Assembly: GCA_004293165.1 (NCBI GenBank)
Contig: RDYL01000007.1
Span: 1-64,000 of the forward strand
DNA: 64,000 bases
DNA from: Flavobacteriia bacterium
GTDB taxonomy: Bacteria; Bacteroidota; Bacteroidia; Flavobacteriales; Flavobacteriaceae
Direction of reading: 5' to 3'
Position numbers and translations under genes: made by a program. Shown in pieces: positions 28,580 through 37,696 of the stretch; the first letter of the stretch is position 1; the number at the start of each line of letters is the position of its first letter. The notes under the pieces were generated by a model. That model searched no databases, had not been told where the DNA came from, and saw nothing but the letters and a program-made list of their open reading frames with translations.

Positions 28580-29296
28580 ATGAAATTAGACATATTAGCT
28601 TTTGGAGCGCATCCAGATGATGTAGAATTAGGTTGTAGTGGCACAATTGCCAAAGAAGTTAGCCTAGGTAAGAAAGTTGGAATTATCGATTTAACACGTG
28701 GTGAATTAGGCACGCGTGGTTCTGTGGCTATTCGCAATGAAGAATCGGCTAAGGCTTCTGAAATTTTAGGTGTTACAATTAGAGAAAATTTAGATATGCG
28801 AGATGGTTTCTTTGTGAACGATGAAGCGCATCAATTAAAAGTAATTCAAGCTATTCGTAAATACCAACCAGATGTTGTATTGTGCAATGCTATTACCGAC
28901 AGACACATCGACCACGGAAAAGGTAGTAAATTGGTTAGTGATGCTTGTTTTTTATCGGGGTTGATTCAAATTAAGACTGAACTTAATGGTGAAGCGCAAC
29001 AAGCTTGGCGTCCAAAAGTAGTATATCATTATATTCAATGGCAAACAATTGAACCCGATTTTGCGGTAGATATTACAGGGTATATGGACAAAAAAATGGA
29101 ATCGGTATTAGCTTATAGTTCACAATTTTACGATCCAAAATCAAATGAACCTGATACACCTATTGCCTCTAAAAACTTTTTAGACAGTATTAGATACAGA
29201 GCTCAAGACCTTGGTCGACTAGTAGGAGTGGAGTATGCCGAGGGGTTTACAACAGAAAGATATGTGACCGTAAATAGTTTAGGAGATTTGAAATAA
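28580..29296 (+). CDS. bshB1: bacillithiol biosynthesis deacetylase BshB1
   Basis: The 238-residue enzyme removes the acetyl group from GlcNAc-malate to give GlcN-malate in bacillithiol synthesis. It is a LmbE/PIG-L zinc deacetylase with AHPDDVELGCSGT (zinc and catalytic Asp) and TDRHIDHGKGS. The ATG at 28580 is chosen by homology; the frame opens nine codons earlier. The C-terminus reads ERYVTVNSLGDLK. A diverged second copy of this end lies at 40272-40381, with an accessory island between them, so the gene probably marks an insertion site. Confidence 0.95.
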   Translation: MKLDILAFGAHPDDVELGCSGTIAKEVSLGKKVGIIDLTRGELGTRGSVAIRNEESAKASEILGVTIRENLDMRDGFFVNDEAHQLKVIQAIRKYQPDVVLCNAITDRHIDHGKGSKLVSDACFLSGLIQIKTELNGEAQQAWRPKVVYHYIQWQTIEPDFAVDITGYMDKKMESVLAYSSQFYDPKSNEPDTPIASKNFLDSIRYRAQDLGRLVGVEYAEGFTTERYVTVNSLGDLK

Positions 29297-29328
29297 ATGG
29301 TACGATTTAACTGAAACAAGTTCAGTTT

Positions 29329-29420
29329 AACAAACAATCCTTCATAGTTTCCTCTTGTCACAGCTCATTACTAACTGAAAAGAACACAAAGGGTTCAGTA
29401 GCTACCTTTAATTGTTTGTT
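29329..29420 (-). repeat. inverted-repeat element A (attC-like), end of the array
   Basis: AACAAACAAT (29329-29338) and ATTGTTTGTT (29411-29420) are perfect complements spanning 92 bases between bshB1 and the first minus-strand gene. On the minus strand the distal arm continues as GTTAAAC, a match to the attC core GTTRRRY. The element starts five bases after the stop of the lipoprotein gene. Weaker than the element at 37.7 kb. Confidence 0.4.
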
Positions 29421-29425
29421 CATTC

Positions 29426-30067
29426 TTATTCAGAAATGATATTAATTTTAAGAATTTTCCAATCACCATTTTCTTTAATCAATGTAATTTTGGGCTTGGA
29501 ATAAAAATTTTGCGCTAACGAATCAGATAATTTTAAGGTTACAAATGCGTATTTTCCTCTGATGGAACAATTGTCGTAATCTACTTTATTTATTATTTCA
29601 CCTTGTCCATTTGTCCAAACCATATACTTGGTAAAATCACATTCGTTTCCATCAAGAAAATCTGCTGGATTAATTGCTCCCGATTTTTCTACTTCTTTCC
29701 AGCTTACTTTCACTAACTCTTTTTCGCAATTTCTAAATGTAAGCTCTTCATTGTCATAAAATGATTTTGAAAAAAAACTATTTTCTTCAATAAATTTTTT
29801 ATGCTTTTTTGTATCTAGTACATAAACACTATCCTTATTAAGTTTTATTTCAGGAGATTCAACATATTTTTTCAAATAGATATCCTTCAAATACCATTTA
29901 TAAAAATTAAAAGCAACTAATTCGGGAGTTTCATTATTTAAATTTAATTTATGGTTTGTAGCATCTTTTACAGTTTTTGCTTTTGTGTATTCTAAATCTT
30001 CATTTTTATCATCTTTACAAGATAATAAAAATAATGTCAAAAGGAGTACAATTAATTTTTGTTGCAT
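29426..30067 (-). CDS. lipoprotein, DUF3828-like
   Basis: The 213-residue protein has a lipoprotein signal (MQQKLIVLLLTLFLLSCKDD, Cys17). The mature part starts with charged residues and contains AFNFYKWYLKDIYL, NPADFLDGNECDFTKYM and a C-terminal ITLIKENGDWKILKINI strand, which resemble DUF3828/NTF2-like lipoproteins. Function is unknown; the protein is probably anchored to the periplasmic face of a membrane. It is the last gene of the minus-strand array. Confidence 0.7.
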   Translation of the reverse strand: MQQKLIVLLLTLFLLSCKDDKNEDLEYTKAKTVKDATNHKLNLNNETPELVAFNFYKWYLKDIYLKKYVESPEIKLNKDSVYVLDTKKHKKFIEENSFFSKSFYDNEELTFRNCEKELVKVSWKEVEKSGAINPADFLDGNECDFTKYMVWTNGQGEIINKVDYDNCSIRGKYAFVTLKLSDSLAQNFYSKPKITLIKENGDWKILKINIISE

Positions 30068-30104
30068 TGTAGTATCGAGTTAAATTATAGGACGTTTTTT
30101 ATTT

Positions 30105-30626
30105 TTACATATCAAATTCAAAATAGTATGCTTTATGTTCAGCTTTGTCGTACCAAAAATATTTTAAATATTGATGTTCTCGTTGCCAACTGTATAAATC
30201 TAATTTCTCAATTTTCATCTTGTTCCACCAATCAAAGTCGTGTTGAAGTCCAAACGCATAGTCGGTTGTTTCTTTGTCAAGTTTTAGTTTGTGCTTGTTA
30301 ATTATTTCTTTCACAGTTGTCGTGTTGCAGTTGAATGAAAACATATAGTCAGCGTCAATGCCAATTGCATCTTCAAAGCAATAAATATTTTTAATGTCCT
30401 GTGTCAAGCCAACTTTTAAAAAATCTTTGAAACGTTCTTTATTGTATTTTGTGTCTGGTTGATAAGCATCAAAACGTGGGATAACTTTGTCAACAATGTC
30501 ATTTGATTTGTTTTTTAGTTTTTTTTCTGCCTTGTTAGCTAGTTCATGTCCTTTGTTTCTAATTCTGTCACAAGAAATGAATGTCAAAACAAAAATGATT
30601 GTTAATATGTAAAATATGTGTTTCAT
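30105..30626 (-). CDS. hypothetical lipoprotein
   Basis: The 173-residue protein begins with a lipoprotein signal (MKHIFYILTIIFVLTFISCD). A charged stretch (LANKAEKKLKNKSNDIVDKV) follows, then a C-terminal region rich in Trp and Tyr (DFDWWNKMKIEKLDLYSW, KAYYFEFDM). No family recognised. Its start overlaps the stop of the upstream membrane gene by four bases (ATGA), so the pair forms a unit within the array. Confidence 0.68.
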   Translation of the reverse strand: MKHIFYILTIIFVLTFISCDRIRNKGHELANKAEKKLKNKSNDIVDKVIPRFDAYQPDTKYNKERFKDFLKVGLTQDIKNIYCFEDAIGIDADYMFSFNCNTTTVKEIINKHKLKLDKETTDYAFGLQHDFDWWNKMKIEKLDLYSWQREHQYLKYFWYDKAEHKAYYFEFDM

Positions 30627-30907
30627 TTTCGTTCTATATATCTGTGATTAGATTTTATTCTAAGAATTAATTTGAAGTAAATAAAAATAATAATTGTTGC
30701 TGTTGTCCAATAATATATTGAAAATAACAAAAAGTAAATGGAAAAATAAATAAACCAAACGCTAATATATTCAACCCAATGTTGTGTAAAGTATTTTTCA
30801 AAAAATACAAGATCATCAATGATAATGCCAACCCAATAAACAACCGTAAATAAAATCGCCAAGTATTTAAAGATTGTCAGTGCTTTTTTAAAACTGTTTT
30901 TCATTTT
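30623..30907 (-). CDS. small membrane protein, hypothetical
   Basis: The 94-residue protein from MKNSFKKALTIFKY has three likely membrane segments (near 12-32, 45-62 and 62-80) and a basic tail (LRIKSNHRYIERK). An ATG five codons upstream is possible, giving 99 residues. It overlaps the lipoprotein gene that follows by four bases. Function unknown. Confidence 0.62.
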   Translation of the reverse strand, partial: KMKNSFKKALTIFKYLAILFTVVYWVGIIIDDLVFFEKYFTQHWVEYISVWFIYFSIYFLLFSIYYWTTATIIIFIYFKLILRIKSNHRYIERK

Positions 30908-31024
30908 GCTATTTGTAGTCATTAGCGCAAAAGTCTTTTCGTCGTGTTGTTCTAAAATGGCCTAATTCCCCTGGTTTGCGAAGATGAGAACTAAAAAAGC
31001 CCAAAATCTGAGTTGGTACCGGTA

Positions 31025-32041
31025 TTAATTCCATTCCTGTTGATCTTTGTCAAATTCTTTTTGATTATGTTTTAATGTTTCAAGCTCTAATTTATAATCG
31101 TTTCCATCATTTTTGTATGTTATTTTGTTTGCAATATAATTTTGAAATAAGTTTAAATTTAGTTTTTCACGAATACTATTAATTTCGTTTGGATATTTTC
31201 CATATTCACTTTTATAAGTTTCAATTTCATTGGTAATTTTTGTTCCTACATTGTTTGATATTGAATCATAAATTTCAAAAAAAAGTAATAATATGACCAA
31301 ATTTATAAAACCTAAATATGTCATAATTCTGGCATATTTATAAAGTTTTGTTTTGTTATTTGTTCCTGAATACCATTTTGCTATTAATGCAGAAATTCCC
31401 ATTAATATAATTATTGTCATAAAAGCAATAAAATTACTTAGAGAAACCATTGCTAAACCGATCAAAACGAAAAAATAAATTATAAAATTCTGGTAATTAA
31501 AATTTGTTTCTAATTTTTGATTTGAAATAAATGTTCTGATGAAATTAAGTCGTTCATTTTTTTCTGAATTAGCTATTTTATTGATTAAATCAGAAAGTTT
31601 ATTTTCGTTAATTTCTATTTGACTTAAGTTTAGATTTAATTTTTGCGCACCAACAAGCTTGTTTAAATTTTCTGCCCATTTGTATTGTCTTTTTTTAAAC
31701 TCAAATGTTTCGTCAACAACTATTGCAATAAATTTTTGGTTTTGAATATCAAGTGGATAGGCTTCAATAATTTGTTCCCATTTTATGATACCTTGTTTTA
31801 AAGTTCTGTCTAAAATGCCATTTTCATTAATTATTATTCGTGCGCTATTGTCTAATAAATTAAAAATTCCAATTAGAATTCCTATACCAAAAAAAGAAAC
31901 ACAAATCCAAGCCATAATGTAATCAAAAGTTCCATTCTGTTCTTTAGAAATCATCCAAAAACCAATTATAACAAAAGGTAATGTTAATGCAATGAGTTGA
32001 ATGCCTTTCCATCTCGATTTGTATAATTTTATTTCTGTCAT
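31025..32041 (-). CDS. STM3941-like membrane protein
   Basis: The 338-residue protein begins MTEIKLYKSRWKGIQL, with two membrane helices (about 15-33 and 40-60). A PH-like soluble region follows (ILDRTLKQGIIKWEQIIEAY, FEFKKRQYKW), typical of the STM3941 family. A second pair of helices lies near residues 185-220, another near 240-260, and the C-terminal 70 residues (YKSEYGKYPNEINSIREKL) look like an added periplasmic or cytoplasmic module. It stands alone in its cassette, with an inverted-repeat element upstream. Confidence 0.7.
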   Translation of the reverse strand: MTEIKLYKSRWKGIQLIALTLPFVIIGFWMISKEQNGTFDYIMAWICVSFFGIGILIGIFNLLDNSARIIINENGILDRTLKQGIIKWEQIIEAYPLDIQNQKFIAIVVDETFEFKKRQYKWAENLNKLVGAQKLNLNLSQIEINENKLSDLINKIANSEKNERLNFIRTFISNQKLETNFNYQNFIIYFFVLIGLAMVSLSNFIAFMTIIILMGISALIAKWYSGTNNKTKLYKYARIMTYLGFINLVILLLFFEIYDSISNNVGTKITNEIETYKSEYGKYPNEINSIREKLNLNLFQNYIANKITYKNDGNDYKLELETLKHNQKEFDKDQQEWN

Positions 32042-32225
32042 TTTGTTTAAAGGCTCATTTTCCGTGAGCTGTTAAAATGTTGCTATCAATGTTCACAAGC
32101 TTTGCGTGTTTTCGTACTAATTAAGCCGAAAATTTCGGTTAATCACTGAACTCAAAGATACAAAACCAACTTTAAATTCAGCCTAAAATCAGCAATCTTG
32201 CAAACCTATGTTGTGTACTGTTTTT
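32042..32225 (-). repeat. inverted-repeat element B (attC-like)
   Basis: Between the STM3941-like gene and the next cassette. On the minus strand it opens right after the TAG stop with AAAAACAGTACACAACATAG, similar to element C (AAAAACAGCACACAAAAGTAG), and GGTTTGC of that arm faces GCAAAGCTTGTGAAC on the far side. The right end is ragged. Confidence 0.42.
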
Positions 32226-33338
32226 CTAATAGTATTCGATTTCATAAACAATTTCACTTTTTGAAGATGGTATGTCTGAAAAAGTAGTTATAGTTTTGAT
32301 AAGATGTCCATATTCGTTGTATAAGTATTCAACTTCTAAATTACCTTTATTATCAGTAATTGCTTGCTTTACTAACGATTCATCATCTGAATGGAAATAG
32401 TATGTGAAACTAAATTTACCTTGTTGTTTGCTTAAACCTTCTTGCACCTCGGAATATACTAAAAGGGTGTTTTCGTACTTTTTTGTCCGTTTCATTTGAG
32501 AGGTTATCATACCGTCAGAATTGTTCTTTTTTATTTCAATAAAGGTAATCAGGTTTTTATCTTTGTCGTAAGTATATGTTCTTTCAATGGTTTCAGAATT
32601 GTCTATTAAAATTTTTTTAATTAATAAATTATCTTTGTATTCCAAATTAACCGTTTGGATAACATTCTTTTCTCTTAATTTATTGTTTTCAAAAGTGCTT
32701 CTTACAGATTTATAAAAAACAATTTGGTCATCTTTATTGTACTTGTATGTTTTGTCGGTAACGATTTTTGTATTTGCACTTACTTGTAATATTGCTTCTA
32801 TTCGGGTCAAATTTTTCCCTGAATAATAAAAAGTTTGCCCACTTAAGCCTGTGGAATCTGTTGTTTTAATTAATCTATTTTTATTGTCATAATACTGATA
32901 ACCAATTACTTTAAATATACTATCTTTTAATAATTTGAAAGTTTTACCGTCTAATATTTTACCCTTATCATTTAGATGTAACTTAGTGGTTGTGATTTCA
33001 TCAGGACGGATTTTATTTCCACTTTTATCAAGATTATAGATTTTCTTTGTTGTGGCTTCAACAATCTTATCGTCTTTGTATTTTGTAATCACACTAGTGG
33101 TAAAATCGTTCCAAATAACATTTCTTTCAATATGTCTCCCTATAGAATCAAACAAATCAATAGTTCTTTTACTTTTTATTATTTTTTTATAAGGCTTCTT
33201 AGAAAAATCCCATTTATCCCATGTATTTTCAGTATTTTGATACGACCTTTCTATATCAAGATTTGGTGTAGGATCTCCGATTTGCCCGAAGGACAAAACC
33301 GAGAAGAATAAAATCAATACATAAATTATTATTTTCAT
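32226..33338 (-). CDS. exported YD-repeat-like hypothetical protein
   Basis: The 370-residue protein has a signal peptide (MKIIIYVLILFFSVLSFGQ). The rest repeats short beta units such as YYDNKNRLIKTTDSTG, YKYNKDDQIVFYKSV, YTYDKDKNLITFIEIK and YLYNEYGHLIKTITT, spaced about 25-40 residues. They resemble the YD/RHS-like repeats of Bacteroidota periplasmic proteins. Its start overlaps the DKNYY gene's stop by four bases (ATGA), so the two are one unit. Function is unknown. Confidence 0.72.
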   Translation of the reverse strand: MKIIIYVLILFFSVLSFGQIGDPTPNLDIERSYQNTENTWDKWDFSKKPYKKIIKSKRTIDLFDSIGRHIERNVIWNDFTTSVITKYKDDKIVEATTKKIYNLDKSGNKIRPDEITTTKLHLNDKGKILDGKTFKLLKDSIFKVIGYQYYDNKNRLIKTTDSTGLSGQTFYYSGKNLTRIEAILQVSANTKIVTDKTYKYNKDDQIVFYKSVRSTFENNKLREKNVIQTVNLEYKDNLLIKKILIDNSETIERTYTYDKDKNLITFIEIKKNNSDGMITSQMKRTKKYENTLLVYSEVQEGLSKQQGKFSFTYYFHSDDESLVKQAITDNKGNLEVEYLYNEYGHLIKTITTFSDIPSSKSEIVYEIEYY

Positions 33339-35035
33339 TTTTTAGCAATTTCTAAATTTTCAAATAACGGACTTAACCAAGTGTCTAATGTTTTTCCGAA
33401 ATAACGAATCGTAATGGCATCTGATACTTTTACCCACCAAAAACCCTCTACATTCCTAAACAAATAATAATCAGAAGTTGGCTGTGTGTCTAACCCACAT
33501 CCCATACGATAACCAGGATAAGAGGCTAAAATTTCTAATTTATCACTCTTGATTATTCGGGTGTCATTTAGATACAAATAATTTTTATCCATAACAAAAC
33601 CATTAAAAAATAGTGCAGTTTCAGCATCAATATAAGTAATTGCTTTTAAACCTTTTTCTCTATCTAATATGTAAACATTATCTTTGTCTATGTAGTAATT
33701 GTTGTCGAGTTTCCTAAAAGTAACAGCATCAGCACTTGTTTTTTTATCATCGTGATAAACAAAATTATCATCTTTGGACAATTTGTAGTCGAAAAGTATT
33801 CGTAACACGGTTTTTCCACTAATTTTAGCCAAACGCACCATATTATTTGGTGTATGTGGTCTGTTTTTTGTAATTTCTATTTGCTTGGGGGTTAAGTTAT
33901 CGTATAGTTCATTTGTACTTTTACTATATGCCTGATTTTTGTAATAAACATATAATTCACTGCCTTTTGTGATTTGTAAATTTTTACTACTCACAGCATC
34001 AGTATATTTAAATGGAAATTTATCATATACCACCTTTTTAAATTTTTCATCATACCGCCTTGTATAAACACCATTTTTATCGTAAACAAAATCAGTAAAA
34101 CCAAAAGTGCCAAAAGTAGCCACATCAAATTCGCCTTTTGGAAACATATTCTCACGATAAAATAAATTTTTCCCGTCAGTAATGTAGGCAGAATTTGTAT
34201 GGTCAAAAACTTTTATTCTGTTAAAGTCCGCTTTGTTTATGGGCAAAGTTTGTATTCTATCAAATGTATTGCAATATACATTGTTTTTGTCTTTTGCATA
34301 ATGCCGAGAAAGCCCAACTAATGTTTTGGCATCTATATTTGGAATTATTTTATTGTTATAAATAACTTTTGTAGCCGTTTTTTTTAAAGAATTGTTTACA
34401 TAGAGCAATGGTTCACCTTCAAAGTATACAATCTCACCATCTTTGTACATATAATTTTTGTCATAAAACAGGCGGTTGTCATTATAAACTAAATCAGCGG
34501 TTGCCAGGTCTGCACCTTCAATTTTCTTGTCGAAATAATATACATTTTGATTGTCTTTGAAGTAAATTCTACTATAACTTTCTTCTTTTTGACTAGATAA
34601 TCGTGTAAACTCATTTGCATTAAGTTCGGGCAAAACCGTTGTGTTTTTATAAACCGAAGTATTGGTTTTCCATAAAAAATCTTTTTCGTTATTTCCTAAA
34701 AAAACAAAACCCGTAGTATCAGTAGCTACAAAATTTCCCTTAATATATACACCGTTTTTGTCCAAAGCCAAACCATATTCGCCATAATGATTGACCATTT
34801 TAAAAGTAGGAATGTCAACATAAAGTATTTTCCGAGTAGTACAGTCTTGATACACTACATAATTTTTGTTTAGGTAATAAACAGGTAGTTCAAAAAACAT
34901 ACAGCCACCATTCATACCGCTTGATGTCCAAATGTCTAAATTGTCGTTTTGCGTGGCTTGAGTAGCTTGGTATTTTTCTTGTGCATAACAAGATGTCGCA
35001 AGTAAAAATGTAATTGTATAGATTAGTATTTTCAT
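33335..35035 (-). CDS. exported DKNYY-repeat protein
   Basis: The 566-residue protein has a signal peptide (MKILIYTITFLLATSCYAQ; a lipoprotein cleavage at the cysteine is also possible). Many copies of the DKNxVY unit follow (LDKNGVYIKG, KDNQNVYYFDKK, KDKNNVYCNTF, YDKNGVYTRRY, IDKDNVYILDREK). This is the DKNYY family, common in host- or contact-related Bacteroidota proteins but uncharacterised. It is upstream in a two-gene unit with the YD-like gene. Confidence 0.78.
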   Translation of the reverse strand: MKILIYTITFLLATSCYAQEKYQATQATQNDNLDIWTSSGMNGGCMFFELPVYYLNKNYVVYQDCTTRKILYVDIPTFKMVNHYGEYGLALDKNGVYIKGNFVATDTTGFVFLGNNEKDFLWKTNTSVYKNTTVLPELNANEFTRLSSQKEESYSRIYFKDNQNVYYFDKKIEGADLATADLVYNDNRLFYDKNYMYKDGEIVYFEGEPLLYVNNSLKKTATKVIYNNKIIPNIDAKTLVGLSRHYAKDKNNVYCNTFDRIQTLPINKADFNRIKVFDHTNSAYITDGKNLFYRENMFPKGEFDVATFGTFGFTDFVYDKNGVYTRRYDEKFKKVVYDKFPFKYTDAVSSKNLQITKGSELYVYYKNQAYSKSTNELYDNLTPKQIEITKNRPHTPNNMVRLAKISGKTVLRILFDYKLSKDDNFVYHDDKKTSADAVTFRKLDNNYYIDKDNVYILDREKGLKAITYIDAETALFFNGFVMDKNYLYLNDTRIIKSDKLEILASYPGYRMGCGLDTQPTSDYYLFRNVEGFWWVKVSDAITIRYFGKTLDTWLSPLFENLEIAKK

Positions 35036-35067
35036 AATTCAGTTGAAAATTGTAACTAATACGATTT

Positions 35068-35210
35068 TTTCCATCGTTTTGCAGCTACAAGTAGTGGCGT
35101 GAATTATTAGCAAGCCATAACAAATATATACTTATTTTAGAAAATATAGAGAATTTTCAGGTTATTCCTGAACTAGCCAATACGTGTAACTACTTTTGTG
35201 TGCTGTTTTT
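35068..35210 (-). repeat. inverted-repeat element C (attC-like)
   Basis: On the minus strand the first arm is AAAAACAGCACACAAAAGTAG, directly after the stop of the split gene, and the second is CGCCACTACTTGTAGCTGCA. The second arm is nearly identical to that of element E. Length is about 140 bases, within the range of attC sites. The outer core at the far end (AACGATGG) is poor. Confidence 0.5.
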
Positions 35211-36155
35211 TTATTTAAAATTATCTAATCCAATTGCGTCTTTTCTGATCTCTGTCAGCCAAGATTTCTTGTATTTCTTTTTAAGATGTTTAAAAGTTAG
35301 CTTATTGTATTTTTTTAAATAATCATTTTGATAACTACCCATTAAAGAATATTTTACATTATATCTTTGTTCAAATTCTAAATCTTCATTGTTCAAATCG
35401 TATGAAGTCAATTCCGAAACAAATATTACAAAAACATTGTTATTAGCATTCTTTTTAAAATTGTATTTTGGATTATTCGACTTTTCAATGTCTTCTTTTG
35501 ATACTATAGTTGTTGCTTCAAGCCGTTTAGTTTTTGGATAATAAGGAGGACCAACTGCTTCCTTTAATTCTACTTCTTCTAATTCAATATTTATTTCTTG
35601 CTTATCAGCTTAAACTTTTAGAGTTTTCATTCCTGTCATACTAAAGATTAAAGTATCGTTTAATGAAGCTTTAAGTGAATATTTGCCATCAAAATCAGTA
35701 GTTGTTCCAATTCCATTTTTGTCAATTCTAACGGTTGCAAAAGGTAATGGTTCTCCATTTTTTTTATTAACAACTTTTCCAAAAAGGTTAGTTCCAAAAA
35801 CACTTATAGTTACTTCAATAATAGTTAAGTTTTCTTGATGATCTATTCCAACCACAAATTTGTGTCTAAAATTCCCACTTGAGTTATTCAAAATTTTAAC
35901 GGTTAATGAATCTGACTGATTGGGAAGAATTGATTTTTTACTTGCTGAAATAATTGATGTTGCATTCGTACTTTGACACTTGGTAATTATCATTGGCTTA
36001 TTTCCAATATTTGAGAAAGGAATTTTTAAAAATATAGTCTTTCCAATATTTACAGGTGAAAGTTTATATTCTAGAGAGTTAAACTTTATTTTACCTTGAC
36101 TAAACGCAAATAGGGGATAAAGAAATAGTAATTTAAAACACAAAGTTAATTTCAT
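35211..36155 (-). pseudogene. exported protein gene interrupted by an in-frame TAA
   Basis: A frame from 36155 to 35211 (315 codons) is interrupted only by a TAA at 35610-35612; both halves are in the same frame. The first 181 residues have a signal peptide (MKLTLCFKLLFLYPLFAFSQ), a DUF1573-like beta domain (IPFSNIGNKPMIITKCQS) and a carboxypeptidase-like regulatory domain (FGKVVNKKNGEPLPFATVRI) up to SMTGMKTLKV. After the stop come ADKQEINIELEEVELKEAV, the normal continuation of that domain, and a tail with FEQRYNVKYS and TEIRKDAIGL. A nonsense mutation, or a base error, is the likely cause. Confidence 0.72.
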
Positions 36156-36199
36156 AATAATATACGATTTTCGGTAAAATAGTTATAAGAAAAATTAAA

Positions 36200-36488
36200 A
36201 TCTAATTACCATTATGTTACAACGTTTAAAGAAAAGAGGTTACATTTCCTTGACCGAATTACATTTACAACTCAACCCATCTCTTGGAGCCTGTCCCGTA
36301 TTTTCGGGAAACAGCCAAGTACAGCCTGTCCCGACTTTACGGGGTGACCCGCTTAGTTAAATCGAAGGACTCGGTGGTGTACTCAAAGTTTAGTTTGTTT
36401 TTTATAGGATTTCGTGAATGTAAACATTTGAGAGGCTCTCCCTGTCAGTTTTTGGCAGGGAAGTCTACTCGATTAGCGCCTGTTATTT
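36200..36488. repeat. inverted-repeat region D with several GC-rich hairpins
   Basis: This gap between the split gene and the zinc-motif gene contains CCCGTATTTTCGGG (36297-36310), a second CCCG/CGGG hairpin nearby (about 36320-36345) and CCCTGTC/GGCAGGG (about 36440-36462). On the minus strand the outer edge reads AATAACAGGCGCTAATCG after the stop. It is longer than its neighbours (near 290 bases), perhaps because another small repeat has landed in it. Confidence 0.38.
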
Positions 36489-37199
36489 TTAATCATCATT
36501 TAGAAAGTTGTCAACCTGAAATAAAGTTAATATTGCCATTTCGAAAACCCTGTCTTCCTTTTCTCGCCAAGGCCATATTCTACACCTAGGGTCTCTTGGA
36601 ACGGTTACAAGAGAAATTGTCTTCATCTCAATATCTTCTGCGATTCCATAACAAATACTTCCATCATACCATCTACCTTTAATATGTGAACAAGCCCTAA
36701 TGTCATTTTTGCAAATTGAACATACTTCTTTTTTTATTAGAATTTCTGGACTTGCATAAAGGCCATTTCCAAAGTTTTGTCTGTATTGATCTAATAAGTT
36801 CTCAAGATTACTGTAAATTCTTTCAACGATATTAGATTGAATTCTACCTCTTACAGAATCAAGTCTATCTTTAGAGTCCCATAACTTTAACCAAACTGCC
36901 TCAAGATTGTAGTTATCCTGATCCCATTTAACTTGGATTGTTATCTTTCCCAACTCTGCATAGTCTTCGAATGCTTTGAATGTGATTGCTAATATTAGAA
37001 AGTTGTTATATTCATTTTCAGTTGCTTTTGGCCAATCTCGGTTTTTTAGTATTTGTTTGTAAGATTGTATCACACTTTGGCATAAAGAAATCGCCTTATC
37101 TAATTTTCTTTTCTGAATAAAATCATACCATTGTTGAATAAGGATTTCGGCTTGTGAGAGATAGTCTTTTTTGTCTATTTCTATCTTCTCAATCATCAT
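36489..37199 (-). CDS. hypothetical protein with a C-terminal Cys/His (zinc-type) motif
   Basis: The 236-residue protein has a helical N-terminal two thirds (FIQKRKLDKAISLCQSVIQ, VERIYSNLENLLDQYRQNFG). It ends in a conserved-looking block VCSICKNDIRACSHIKGRWY, then SICYGIAEDIEMKTISLV and DPRCRIWPW. The cysteines and histidine would make a small metal site. I do not recognise the family. It overlaps the upstream gene by 11 bases, so they form a coupled pair inside one cassette. A defence or stress role would fit the setting but nothing in the sequence shows it. Confidence 0.68.
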   Translation of the reverse strand: MMIEKIEIDKKDYLSQAEILIQQWYDFIQKRKLDKAISLCQSVIQSYKQILKNRDWPKATENEYNNFLILAITFKAFEDYAELGKITIQVKWDQDNYNLEAVWLKLWDSKDRLDSVRGRIQSNIVERIYSNLENLLDQYRQNFGNGLYASPEILIKKEVCSICKNDIRACSHIKGRWYDGSICYGIAEDIEMKTISLVTVPRDPRCRIWPWREKEDRVFEMAILTLFQVDNFLNDD

Positions 37200-37677
37200 T
37201 TTTTAAGTTCTGTAGCACTTTGACTAATGTTTTGGAGTCACCATTATAACTCAGTTTATTAATGTTACCATTCTTATGCATTTTCAACTCCAAGTGCACT
37301 TTTCCTTCTGGTTCTAAATTGGTTTTTGTCTTTGACTTTTTAGAAATTTTGTTTTGAATAAAAGCTGTCAAAACGTTTATAATAATAGGTAATGCAACGT
37401 TATCTAAAATAAAGATTTGTCCCAACCAAATATCCGAACCTCTGCGCTCTAAAGCTGGAACATCTAGTCCTAGGTCAAACGAATTCGCGCATTTAATACC
37501 TTCCTCTTTAAAGATCTTACTCATGTTCAAAGAGTCAGAAGCCTCAATCAAACTCTCTTTGTCATATGCACTGTTGAAATTTTCGGGCAGTACTAAGACT
37601 TGAAGGCCTTTAATGTCGTCTACCGATATTCCATGTTGAAGTTCGGTAGTAAGATTTAAGTTGTAATCGTTATTCAT
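37189..37677 (-). CDS. hypothetical protein with one predicted membrane segment, partner of the zinc-motif gene
   Basis: The 162-residue protein has an acidic, mostly soluble N-terminus, then IFILDNVALPIIINVLTAF (about residues 88-106), which could be a membrane helix or buried helix. A basic linker (KISKKSKTKT) and a C-terminal VHLELKMHKNGNINKLSYNG strand block follow. No family recognised. It starts 20 bases from the distal core of the attC-like element E, the place expected for a cassette's first gene. Confidence 0.66.
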   Translation of the reverse strand: MNNDYNLNLTTELQHGISVDDIKGLQVLVLPENFNSAYDKESLIEASDSLNMSKIFKEEGIKCANSFDLGLDVPALERRGSDIWLGQIFILDNVALPIIINVLTAFIQNKISKKSKTKTNLEPEGKVHLELKMHKNGNINKLSYNGDSKTLVKVLQNLKNDD

Positions 37678-37696
37678 TTGTATGTTTTTTTAATAT

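Noticed and set aside
36284..36589. 101-codon plus-strand frame
   Set aside because: It runs through the hairpin region and antisense to the zinc-motif gene; a by-product of the more GC-rich repeats.
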